A stretch of DNA of 11,980 bases from an uncultured Alphaproteobacteria bacterium (GTDB taxonomy: Bacteria; Pseudomonadota; Alphaproteobacteria; Puniceispirillales; Puniceispirillaceae). Positions 1-5,832 of the stretch are shown here, piece after piece. How positions within the stretch are numbered: the first letter of the stretch is position 1; every line of letters begins with the position of its first letter. The stretch is from positions 1-11,980 of the forward strand of contig CAJYBL010000028.1 of assembly GCA_913064995.1 (NCBI GenBank), in the 5' to 3' direction. The notes below the pieces were generated by a model. That model saw only the letters and a list, made by a program, of their open reading frames with translations. It did not search any database and was not told the origin of the DNA. A program made the translations under genes and the position numbers.

Positions 1-849
1 GTCAGGATATTTTGAGGTTTCTCCGCGCGCCATATACGGGGCGTCACCGAATGCCAACCGGCGAATCCAGTTCACCCACATGTTGCCTTCCCAGCCCGGC
101 ACAACCAATCGCGCCGGATAGCCCTGTTCAGGCCGCAAGGCCTCGCCATTCATGGAATAGGCAATCATGCAATCATCCAGAATTTTTTCGATTGGAACCG
201 ATCGGTTCATGCCAGCCGAGTCACCACCCTCGGCAAGAACCCATTTGGCCGATGGTTTTACCCCGACTTCACGGCAGATATCGGATAAGCGAACACCGCT
301 ATATTGGACATTATGCACCATACCAAAAGTATATTGGCATCCATTCAACTGCGCACCGCGCCATTCCATGCCGCCATTAGCTGCACATTCCAGAAAATGG
401 AACCGGTTTACCTGCGGAAACCGTTTGAGATCATCGATGGTGAAAATCAATTCCCAATCAACAAGTCCATTGATCATCAGGCGATAATCAGCAGGCACCA
501 CTTCAGGAACACCACCATGATGACGCTCAAAACACAGGCCATTTGGCGTGACAATCCCGTCAAGATCCTGCAATGGCGTAAAATTAATTGATGATTCGGT
601 GCTAGCGGTCAGCCATCCGACATTGCGACGGATCACGTGCGACTCATGTTCAGACGGCATACCATAGGGATTAACGTCAACACCGGCGCCAAGATAGGGC
701 GTCCATTCAGGCACATTTGGTGGTAAATTTGCAGGGTTTGACTCTGCTGCAGAGGCATATGGAATTGCGGCAACGCTTCCAAGTGCTGCAGCAGTCCCAC
801 CAAGAACTTGGCGGCGCGATAGCGTGTTTTTAGTTTTTTTCTGATCCAT
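1..849 (-). CDS. soxC: SoxC, molybdopterin sulfane dehydrogenase subunit (3' end cut by window edge)
   Basis: Catalytic molybdenum-cofactor subunit of the periplasmic SoxCD complex, which oxidises the sulfane sulfur held on SoxY. The open frame runs from the left edge to 849, giving 283 residues without a stop; full SoxC proteins are roughly 420-430 residues, so about the last third lies outside. Seen: a twin-arginine signal (SRRQVL, residues 11-16, then a hydrophobic stretch ending near YASA), the SoxC-type motif GLCFERHHGG (104-113) and HFLECAANGGMEWRG (151-165), where C155 is the expected molybdenum ligand of the sulfite oxidase fold. Two in-frame ATGs exist, at 855 and 849. The AAGG at 861-858 sits 8 nt before the 849 ATG but only 2 nt before the other, so 849 is preferred. 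It lies 60 bp after soxW in the same direction. soxD would be expected next, beyond the window. The frame was found by direct translation because it has no stop here. Confidence 0.95.
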   Translation of the reverse strand, partial: MDQKKTKNTLSRRQVLGGTAAALGSVAAIPYASAAESNPANLPPNVPEWTPYLGAGVDVNPYGMPSEHESHVIRRNVGWLTASTESSINFTPLQDLDGIVTPNGLCFERHHGGVPEVVPADYRLMINGLVDWELIFTIDDLKRFPQVNRFHFLECAANGGMEWRGAQLNGCQYTFGMVHNVQYSGVRLSDICREVGVKPSAKWVLAEGGDSAGMNRSVPIEKILDDCMIAYSMNGEALRPEQGYPARLVVPGWEGNMWVNWIRRLAFGDAPYMARGETSKYPD

Positions 850-909
850 CGTCATTTCCTTAATTTAACTCCAACATTTTGAACTAAACACATGAGTTTT
901 CTGGTGAAA

Positions 910-1524
910 TTAGGTGGCAGGACGACCAGCCTTCATTTCTTCACGTATTCGTTGATAATTGTCGTTGAAATATTTCTGAAAACGAGTTTCAGTTTTATAT
1001 GCGCCAGTTTTGACCCATTCGAGCATCCCCATGAAAGTTCCTTTCATGAAAGCCCCAGGCATCACCGCAGCGGCCGTCTCTGTTAACTTACCGACATCTT
1101 TTTTCTCGGTTATAAAGTAAATTGATGGGGTAAAAACAACACCCCAGCGAGCTGCCATCTCATTTTCAGGTAACACAGTCCCGTCAAGATCCGTCACATC
1201 ACGAGACCCAAAAATATCCAATTGAACAACCAAAAAGTTCTCACGCACATATTTATTGATTGCTGGTTCACTTAATATTTCAGTGGCAACTTTTTCACAG
1301 TAAATGCAGCCTTTTTGGTCAAATTTGACCATCAAAACTTTGCCACTTGCAAGAGCTTCATCAAGATCGTCGGCAAGTTCAAAAAATGACTGATGGTACC
1401 AGTTATAATGATAGAGACCATCATCACCTAATGTTGGCCTTTCATCACCAGCAAGACTTGGACCGGTAAATCCAAGAATGATAGAAAAACTTAAAACCAG
1501 AAAACGTATTGTCGCAGCCATCAT
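910..1524 (-). CDS. soxW: SoxW-like periplasmic thioredoxin
   Basis: A secreted thioredoxin-fold protein of 204 residues. It starts with a hydrophobic signal segment (about residues 5-25, probable cleavage near SLA-GDE). The active site is GCIYCEK with C73 and C76, and the cis-proline loop is FTPSIYF with P133. Its place directly after a CcdA-type protein and before soxC matches SoxW, the partner of SoxV that receives electrons and passes them to periplasmic SOX thiols. The frame is open upstream to an ATG at 1635, but the start at 1524 is preferred: it follows an AAGGGGTGGG ribosome site, overlaps the soxV stop as ATGA and begins the signal peptide. A second ATG at 1521 is equally possible in phase. 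The exact redox partner is inferred. Family assignment to thioredoxin is firm; the name SoxW rests mostly on context. Confidence 0.88.
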   Translation of the reverse strand: MMAATIRFLVLSFSIILGFTGPSLAGDERPTLGDDGLYHYNWYHQSFFELADDLDEALASGKVLMVKFDQKGCIYCEKVATEILSEPAINKYVRENFLVVQLDIFGSRDVTDLDGTVLPENEMAARWGVVFTPSIYFITEKKDVGKLTETAAAVMPGAFMKGTFMGMLEWVKTGAYKTETRFQKYFNDNYQRIREEMKAGRPAT

Positions 1525-2258
1525 CCCACCCCTTGAAAAAATGATACATTGCGCAATAGCCAAAAACCTACTTGAGACAATGTTCCAGTCATTATGGCCA
1601 GTCCAGTAACTACCAAGAATCCACCAAGTATCCATTTAACATAACGCATTTGCGCCGAGAAAAGCCTAAATTTATCCATAAACAAGTCAGCAAAAACAGC
1701 CACTAAAATAAAAGGAAGTCCAATCCCAAGCCCGTAGGCAAACAATAAGCCTGCACCATCACTTTCACCACCAGAGCCTGCTGAGAGCATCAATATTGTT
1801 GCCAGAACTGGTCCAACGCATGGCGTCCAGCCAAAACCAAAGGCCAGGCCAACAACATAAGCGCCAACCGTGCCAAACCGTTTAGGCGATGGCATGAACC
1901 GCACATCGCGGTTCAGAACTCCAATGCTAAAAGCGCCAATAAAGTGCAGCCCCAGAATAGTGATTATGCCACCGCCAATCATTTGGAAAAAATTCATGTG
2001 CTGCGCGATAAAGCTGCCTGCCATGCTGGTTGATGCGCCAAGCGCGACAAAAACCGTCAAAAACCCAGCAACAAAAAGAACCGAGGCCATAACAAGCTGA
2101 AGGCGCGACAAAATTGTTTTTGCCTGATTAGACACATCGTTTGATCGATTACCAAGCCCACCCAGAAACCCAATATAACCCGGCACAAGCGGCAAAACGC
2201 ATGGCGACAGAAAGCTAAGCAATCCCGCCATTAATGCTGCACCGAAACTAACTGTCAC
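1521..2258 (-). CDS. soxV: SoxV, CcdA/DsbD-type thiol-disulfide electron transporter
   Basis: Integral membrane protein of 245 residues, the usual size for CcdA, with about six hydrophobic segments. It carries electrons from cytoplasmic thioredoxin across the inner membrane to periplasmic thioredoxins. The two redox cysteines lie in the family motifs LLSFLSPCVLPLVPGY (C20) and GFGWTPCVGPVLA (C147). The start is a GTG at 2258 with a GGGGG run 7 nt upstream; no ATG fits, since residue 10 (Met) would remove part of the first membrane segment. It overlaps soxW by 4 nt, so the two are translationally coupled. It is separated from soxA by a terminator and a candidate promoter, so it probably heads its own soxV-soxW-soxC unit. 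CcdA paralogues also serve cytochrome c maturation; the flanking soxA, soxW and soxC make SoxV the better name. Confidence 0.92.
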   Translation of the reverse strand: MTVSFGAALMAGLLSFLSPCVLPLVPGYIGFLGGLGNRSNDVSNQAKTILSRLQLVMASVLFVAGFLTVFVALGASTSMAGSFIAQHMNFFQMIGGGIITILGLHFIGAFSIGVLNRDVRFMPSPKRFGTVGAYVVGLAFGFGWTPCVGPVLATILMLSAGSGGESDGAGLLFAYGLGIGLPFILVAVFADLFMDKFRLFSAQMRYVKWILGGFLVVTGLAIMTGTLSQVGFWLLRNVSFFQGVG

Positions 2259-2326
2259 TGAAACGCCCCCAACTTCATTTTTAAATTACATCTAAATATA
2301 TATAGAAATTACCTTATGTACGAATC

Positions 2327-2354
2327 ATCATATAGGTTTTTTTGATTATTCCAA
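2327..2354 (-). promoter_or_regulatory. Candidate sigma70-type promoter for soxVWC
   Basis: On the minus strand TTGGAA (2354-2349) and TATGAT (2332-2327) are separated by 16 nt, matching the -35 and -10 consensus at 4/6 and 5/6. It would start transcription near 2320, about 60 nt before soxV. The -35 box lies in the T-rich tail of the preceding terminator. An imperfect 16-bp dyad, TCTAAATATATATAGA (2291-2306), lies just downstream and could be an operator. In AT-rich DNA such matches arise by chance, so this is tentative. The strong terminator upstream makes some local promoter likely. Confidence 0.35.
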
Positions 2355-2389
2355 ATAAAATACCCCATACTGCGTGGCAGTATGGGGTA
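2353..2389 (-). terminator. Intrinsic terminator after soxA
   Basis: A perfect 13-bp inverted repeat: TACCCCATACTGC (2361-2373) and its exact complement at 2377-2389, with a 3-nt loop. Read on the minus strand it is followed by TTTTATTT (2360-2353). It begins 36 nt after the soxA stop. This is the strongest hairpin I found and fits a rho-independent terminator ending the soxXYZA transcript. It could also give partial read-through or stabilise the upstream mRNA's 3' end. Confidence 0.85.
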
Positions 2390-2424
2390 AAATATTTTAC
2401 CTTTTTCAAAAGGCGCTAAAAGTT

Positions 2425-3252
2425 TTAATTCCGATAGGCTGGGGCCTCCACCTTCAGGCCATTACCCCGCCAAGCTGTATAAAGCTCAAGCGCTACATAA
2501 TCTTCGTGACCATAAGGCAGAGGTTTTGCACGAATATTTTTCATGCATCCTCTAAATCGGCGGTGGGTTGACCCAACACCGTTCCACTTCAGGCGGTAAG
2601 TCGGAAAGCCATTAATATTGCCCTGAGACAGCATATCTGCACGGATATAATTACCGTAGTTATCTTCGTGACAATGTGCACATGACATATCTAACTGACC
2701 AACACGTTGATAATAAAGCTTTTTGCCGCGCTCAAATGCTGCAGATGCTTTTCCATCAACTGCGACATTGACGCGCGATCCGCGTGACTGCATCCGGATA
2801 TAGGCTGTGATGCCAAGCATGTCGCGTGACTCCCACTTATAAGGCTTTGCGCCCATTGCGGTCTCACGACACATATTGATAACCTGCTCAAGTGAAATTA
2901 CTTTACCGGCAGCATTATTAAAGCGTGGATAAACCGACCCCACCACATCAAGTGGCACTTCGGCGCAACCCTCGAAAGCCTGAGAGAGTGATTTGCCGGC
3001 ACTACCATCAACGGTGCCCCACAGCTCTTCACCATGATCGACAACGAGCATAGCCGGATTTTCAAAATCATCATCCTGCACATCTCGGATCATTGCCTTG
3101 CGAAAATCATAACCAGACACAATTTCACCAAGTGGGTGGTTCTTATCAGTTGGCTTGATCACTTCGGCGGTACCATCATGATATGGGGTTTTCGCAAATG
3201 CAGCTCCAGCTACCAAGCTGAACGCCATTGTTATCATTACTGCTAGTCGCAT
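2425..3252 (-). CDS. soxA: SoxA, c-type cytochrome subunit of the SoxAX sulfur transferase (single-haem form)
   Basis: With SoxX it joins thiosulfate oxidatively to the SoxY cysteine in the periplasm. The protein has 275 residues with a Sec signal (residues 1-20, ending AFA). There is one haem motif, CAHCH (C191, C194, H195), and the conserved active-site cysteine in RRFRGCMKNIRAKPLPYG (C236), the distal haem ligand that is modified to a persulfide in known SoxA. Diheme SoxA proteins have a second CxxCH in the N-terminal domain; here that place holds lone cysteines C96 (EGCAEVP) and C128 (NMCRET). This resembles the single-haem SoxA described from Starkeya, where a disulfide replaces the haem. 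The start at 3252 is chosen because GGGAGGA lies about 8 nt upstream and the signal peptide begins there, although the frame extends to 3351 into soxZ. The soxZ stop is 41 bp upstream; a terminator follows. Confidence 0.96.
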   Translation of the reverse strand: MRLAVMITMAFSLVAGAAFAKTPYHDGTAEVIKPTDKNHPLGEIVSGYDFRKAMIRDVQDDDFENPAMLVVDHGEELWGTVDGSAGKSLSQAFEGCAEVPLDVVGSVYPRFNNAAGKVISLEQVINMCRETAMGAKPYKWESRDMLGITAYIRMQSRGSRVNVAVDGKASAAFERGKKLYYQRVGQLDMSCAHCHEDNYGNYIRADMLSQGNINGFPTYRLKWNGVGSTHRRFRGCMKNIRAKPLPYGHEDYVALELYTAWRGNGLKVEAPAYRN

Positions 3253-3293
3253 TATAAAATCCTCCCTATTAACTCGCGACCCAAATCCGAAGA

Positions 3294-3623
3294 TTAGGCT
3301 ACGGTCATCTTTTTGCTGGCAGTAAATTCTGCGCCGCCATCTTCGACCCATGTAAAGGTGAATGCCCCTGACTTGCTGGCCTTAAAAGGAAAGGCAATAT
3401 ACGGGTTAGCAGAAACTGCGGGCTCGAAATTAGCCGTAAATACATCTTGGCCGTCAAAGCTTGCGACAAATTTATTGATGATCTTGCGCGGAATTTTTTT
3501 TCCAGTTTTTTTGTCCTTGGCGCGGCCGGTATGCATAGGGTGCGAAATCAATGCCTTGATTTCAATAATTTCACCAGCAGCGGCTTTCTTTGGAACTTTT
3601 ACGCGAGGTTTAATCTTTGCCAT
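3294..3623 (-). CDS. soxZ: SoxZ, sulfur carrier complex subunit
   Basis: Small partner of SoxY; the SoxYZ heterodimer carries the growing sulfur adduct through the periplasmic cycle. It has 109 residues, close to the family's usual length, and an immunoglobulin-like beta fold is expected. Recognisable SoxZ stretches are KALISHPMHTGR (residues 23-34), KIINKFVASFDGQDVF (47-62) and the C-terminal FTFTWVEDGG. It has no cysteine and no signal peptide, as usual for SoxZ, which is thought to be exported with twin-arginine-bearing SoxY. The ATG at 3623 follows CGGAG by about 9 nt. It lies 26 bp after soxY and 41 bp before soxA, so it is part of the soxXYZA unit. Confidence 0.96.
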   Translation of the reverse strand: MAKIKPRVKVPKKAAAGEIIEIKALISHPMHTGRAKDKKTGKKIPRKIINKFVASFDGQDVFTANFEPAVSANPYIAFPFKASKSGAFTFTWVEDGGAEFTASKKMTVA

Positions 3624-3649
3624 TATTTTGTTCTCCGTTCGCTATCTGA

Positions 3650-4117
3650 TCAACCGCCACAGCCACCAATGGTGACTTTGACAGTGGCTTGTGCCTGTTT
3701 GAAGCTGCCATCGTTCATTTCAGCAAGAACGATGATGTTCTGGGTCTTTGCCAAACGCATCCGTGTCGATGCACTGCAAGCACCCATTGCTGGCGTGAAG
3801 TTGAATGAAGCGACGTCAGGGGTTGGATTGCCATCGGCCATGACATGAACCGCTTTGACATAATTATCGGCTGTCATTGGGCTGTCGACTGAGAATGCAA
3901 CCTTGACCGCATTTCCGTTTTCGGCGATTTCCGGCAGATCAAGTTCGATCGTGCCTTCACCAACAGATTTGCCACCGGTCAAGCCTTTGATTTTAGCAGC
4001 AACAGCTGCACCATCCGCATAGGCAGGAACGCCAGCGAAGACAGCCGTACCAGCTGCACCAAGCATAGCAAGCGCATGCCTGCGTGAAATTGTTGAGAAT
4101 TGTTTTGTCTGTTTCAT
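3650..4117 (-). CDS. soxY: SoxY, sulfur-carrying subunit
   Basis: Central carrier of the SOX cycle: thiosulfate and its oxidation products are bound to the cysteine of the C-terminal swinging arm, here VTIGGCGG with C153 two residues from the end of a 155-residue protein. A twin-arginine signal is visible (SRRHALAML, residues 11-19, then an Ala-rich core ending near AYA). The stretch FNFTPAMGACSASTRMRLA (106-124) is a SoxY hallmark, except that it contains a second cysteine, C114; SoxY usually has only the terminal one. The start is an ATG at 4117, with GGAG about 11 nt upstream. A TTG at 4126 is in frame but stands only 2 nt from that site. The soxX stop is 18 bp before the start, so the two are co-transcribed. 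Confidence 0.96.
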   Translation of the reverse strand: MKQTKQFSTISRRHALAMLGAAGTAVFAGVPAYADGAAVAAKIKGLTGGKSVGEGTIELDLPEIAENGNAVKVAFSVDSPMTADNYVKAVHVMADGNPTPDVASFNFTPAMGACSASTRMRLAKTQNIIVLAEMNDGSFKQAQATVKVTIGGCGG

Positions 4118-4135
4118 TTTGGTCAATGCTCCGGA

Positions 4136-4612
4136 CTATTGATCAGTTTTTAAAGTTTGGAGGTATGCAACAACATCCTCAACGTCTTGTGCAGAAATAA
4201 TGGTCTTACCCACAAATTTCTTCAGTGGCCGTTCAAAGCCAAAAGTACGGTAATATGACGGCATCATTGTGTCCTCATTTGTTACCTTTGAGTTCACCAG
4301 TTGCATCCTCAGTTCACCCGCGCTGAGGCGGTTACCAACACCGTAAAGCGATGGAGCAGTTTCACCATGAAACTGCTGCTCAGGAATTGGCATGGCATGA
4401 CAAGCTAGGCAATTGCCTGCTTTACGGCCTATTGCAATCTTTTTCCCTTTAGATGGATCGCCTGCGACACCTGTTAATGATTTTGGTATAGAGTTGCCAT
4501 CAACAATTTCGTAAGGAATAAGCCCTGGATCTCGGACTATCATTGAAGCTGAGTTGGCTGCTGTGATGCCAAGCGTAGCCAAAGCCATGATGGAATAAAA
4601 AATAGTTTTCAT
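4136..4612 (-). CDS. soxX: SoxX, monohaem cytochrome c subunit of SoxAX
   Basis: Periplasmic electron-accepting partner of SoxA; it takes electrons from the coupling of thiosulfate to SoxY. The protein has 158 residues. A Sec signal covers about residues 1-22 (MKTIFYSIMALATLGITAA). The haem motif is CLACH (C68, C71, H72), and the likely axial methionine is in DTMMPSYYR (M116 or M117). The C-terminal helix AQDVEDVVAYLQTLK is typical of cytochrome c. The ATG at 4612 follows GGGGAA by about 5 nt. It is the first gene of the leftward soxXYZA unit, preceded by a 223-bp gap with dyad symmetries that suggest regulation by SoxR. Confidence 0.96.
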   Translation of the reverse strand: MKTIFYSIMALATLGITAANSASMIVRDPGLIPYEIVDGNSIPKSLTGVAGDPSKGKKIAIGRKAGNCLACHAMPIPEQQFHGETAPSLYGVGNRLSAGELRMQLVNSKVTNEDTMMPSYYRTFGFERPLKKFVGKTIISAQDVEDVVAYLQTLKTDQ

Positions 4613-4638
4613 CTTTTCCCCGCTTTTCTAGACATTCT

Positions 4639-4657
4639 TCACATTTAACATATGTGA
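4639..4657. promoter_or_regulatory. Candidate operator in front of soxX
   Basis: A 19-bp dyad, TCACAT-N7-ATGTGA, lies 27 bp before the soxX start. A possible -10 element TATAAA (4670-4665, minus strand) lies just upstream, which would place the dyad over the start of transcription, where a repressor would act. No convincing -35 box accompanies it. SoxR is the obvious candidate ligand because it is encoded about 1 kb away, but the arms differ from the dyads in front of soxR, so this is inference. Confidence 0.35.
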
Positions 4658-4684
4658 TTTTTTATTTATAACTAATCTGAACAT

Positions 4685-4735
4685 AAAAAAAATGGTTTGT
4701 AAAACGGGTTCAAGCCTCCAAACCTACTTTTTTTT
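4685..4735. terminator. Possible bidirectional terminator or stem-loop between soxS and soxX
   Basis: GGTTTG (4694-4699) and CAAACC (4719-4724) form a short stem with a 19-nt loop. An A8 run (4685-4692) lies on one side and a T8 run (4728-4735) on the other, so the stem could be lengthened by A-T pairs past a small internal loop. On the minus strand, stem plus T8 could end the soxRS transcript before soxX. The GC-containing stem is only 6 bp, so termination would be weak. Confidence 0.3.
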
Positions 4736-4836
4736 GTGAAAAGCGTTAATTAATAAGGGGTGGCGGCAATAGCAACGCACGAAATCATGACAGAATTTTA
4801 TATTTTTTTGAATATTCTCTGTTACTTATAAAAGCA

Positions 4837-5253
4837 TCATTGCGCGGTAAATTCGGAAATCCGCCACCAAAATAACTCGGCGCCCGGATAACCGATAATC
4901 CGGCCAACTTCCGCCCCATTACGCATAACAATAAAAGTTGGTGTCATCGTTGCTGGCGTCAGATGCGCCAAATCATCCGGCATTGCCTTGTAAAAATCAT
5001 GCCGGCGAAGCGGATAGACCAGCGCTTCTTCAGTGAGGTCATAGCCCTTGCCAACATCATCTTCAAAAGCTTCGCACCATGGACAATGGCTAGAGGTAAT
5101 CATAACAAGCTGGCCAAGGCTATCGGCTGCTTTTACCGACCCGGCACCAACAATAGATATCACCAGCAGCAAAAACAGCGCTGCACAGCGGGTCAGGTAA
5201 ATCTGTGAGGCGCAAAACCGCCAACCACCACCCCTTGATCTACCCCTTATCAT
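4837..5253 (-). CDS. soxS: SoxS-like periplasmic thioredoxin
   Basis: A 138-residue thioredoxin-fold protein with a hydrophobic export segment (about residues 24-42, ending VKA-AD), active site HCPWCEAFE (C57, C60) and cis-proline loop TMTPTFIV. The C-terminal stretch GYPGAELFWWRISEF resembles SoxS, which in Paracoccus-type systems keeps SoxYZ thiols reduced and active. The frame is open to 5367, but the ATG at 5253 is preferred. It has GGTGG about 7 nt upstream, overlaps the soxR stop by 14 nt and gives a short basic N-terminus before the signal segment. A GTG or TTG further in cannot be ruled out. It is coupled to soxR. Identity as a thioredoxin is firm; SoxS rather than another SOX thioredoxin is based on context, with SoxW encoded separately at 910-1524. 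Confidence 0.88.
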   Translation of the reverse strand: MIRGRSRGGGWRFCASQIYLTRCAALFLLLVISIVGAGSVKAADSLGQLVMITSSHCPWCEAFEDDVGKGYDLTEEALVYPLRRHDFYKAMPDDLAHLTPATMTPTFIVMRNGAEVGRIIGYPGAELFWWRISEFTAQ

Positions 5254-5683
5254 GTTGCTGCCACCGATCGAATGACGGCTTAAAAACTGTGGAAAACCGG
5301 CCAGCTTCACCAGCCACAGCAACCTGTTGCACGTCACTCGTCGCCAGCGATGATGCGATGGCACCATTCGGTTCAGCGGCCATGATCTCGCTTTTGATAC
5401 AGTTCAACACTTTTTGTACCTGTGGGTCACTAATCTGGTAGAAAACCTGCCGCGATTGCTTGCGCGCATTGACAACATTCTGTTTGCGCAGCAAGGCCAG
5501 GTGCTGCGAAATGCTATGCTGGGGCTGACGCAGTGCATCGCACAGCTGGCTTACCGATTGTTCTGCCGTGCTAAGTTCAAAACAAATTGACAGGCGTAAT
5601 GGATGAGACAACGCCTGAAAGACGTCCGAGGCACGATTCATCAAAAGATCGAAACTGGATTTACTCTTTTCGTGCGCGCTCAT
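5240..5683 (-). CDS. soxR: SoxR-like ArsR-family transcriptional regulator
   Basis: A winged helix-turn-helix protein of 147 residues. The DNA-binding part covers about residues 18-84: ALSHPLRLSICFEL, recognition region SVSQLCDALRQPQHSISQHLALLR (43-66) and wing RKQSRQVFYQI. SoxR proteins of this family repress sox genes and respond to sulfur compounds through cysteines. The cysteines are C34, C48 and C95. A pairing of C34 and C95 is conceivable, but from memory the second sensing cysteine in BigR/SqrR relatives lies closer to the end of the last helix, so the sensing pair is uncertain. About 45 residues follow the folded domain (from near 103), an extension of no recognisable type that ends in the overlap with soxS. 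Dyads upstream (5735-5750, 5776-5790) suggest self-regulation. ArsR family is certain; the SoxR role rests on position. Confidence 0.88.
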   Translation of the reverse strand: MSAHEKSKSSFDLLMNRASDVFQALSHPLRLSICFELSTAEQSVSQLCDALRQPQHSISQHLALLRKQNVVNARKQSRQVFYQISDPQVQKVLNCIKSEIMAAEPNGAIASSLATSDVQQVAVAGEAGRFSTVFKPSFDRWQQHDKG

Positions 5684-5734
5684 TAATCACTCATTTTACT
5701 TGTCAAAATATGGGCGTGTCACGGCAATTACCGA

Positions 5735-5750
5735 CCATATTTCAATATGG
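5735..5750. promoter_or_regulatory. Candidate SoxR operator, perfect dyad
   Basis: CCATATTTCAATATGG is a perfect inverted repeat of 7-bp arms around a 2-bp centre, starting 52 bp before the soxR start. ArsR-family dimers bind AT-rich dyads of this kind. A further half-site, ATATGGG, occurs at 5708-5714. A role as the autoregulatory site of the neighbouring soxR is inferred from position and symmetry. Confidence 0.45.
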
Positions 5751-5775
5751 GTTGCAAGCACTGACCCGAATGATC

Positions 5776-5790
5776 AGGCTAAGATAGCCT
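5776..5790. promoter_or_regulatory. Second dyad upstream of soxR
   Basis: AGGCTA-AGA-TAGCCT, 6-bp arms with a 3-bp centre, lies at the predicted start of transcription of the candidate promoter at 5792-5820. It is not followed by a T-run on either strand, so it is not an obvious terminator for the peroxiredoxin gene. It could be an operator or a 5' mRNA hairpin. Confidence 0.3.
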
Positions 5791-5791
5791 T

Positions 5792-5820
5792 ATTATGTAG
5801 TTTATTTTCTATATATGCAA
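5792..5820 (-). promoter_or_regulatory. Candidate soxRS promoter
   Basis: On the minus strand TTGCAT (5820-5815) and CATAAT (5797-5792) are spaced by exactly 17 nt, 4/6 and 5/6 to the sigma70 consensus. Transcription would begin near 5785, about 100 nt before soxR. It lies just after the peroxiredoxin stop. Supported only by consensus matching. Confidence 0.35.
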
Positions 5821-5832
5821 GCAGTGCGCCTG

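Noticed and set aside
12..591. Three plus-strand reading frames of about 95-122 codons
   Set aside because: They run antisense to soxC, whose frame is continuous and carries conserved motifs; their proteins are low in recognisable features and have no ribosome sites.
3313..3848. Plus-strand frames of 120 and 133 codons
   Set aside because: Shadows of soxZ and soxY on the opposite strand.
5701..5706. Perfect TTGACA box on the minus strand before soxR
   Set aside because: A -10 box at the usual spacing would fall inside the soxR start, so it cannot serve a normal promoter.
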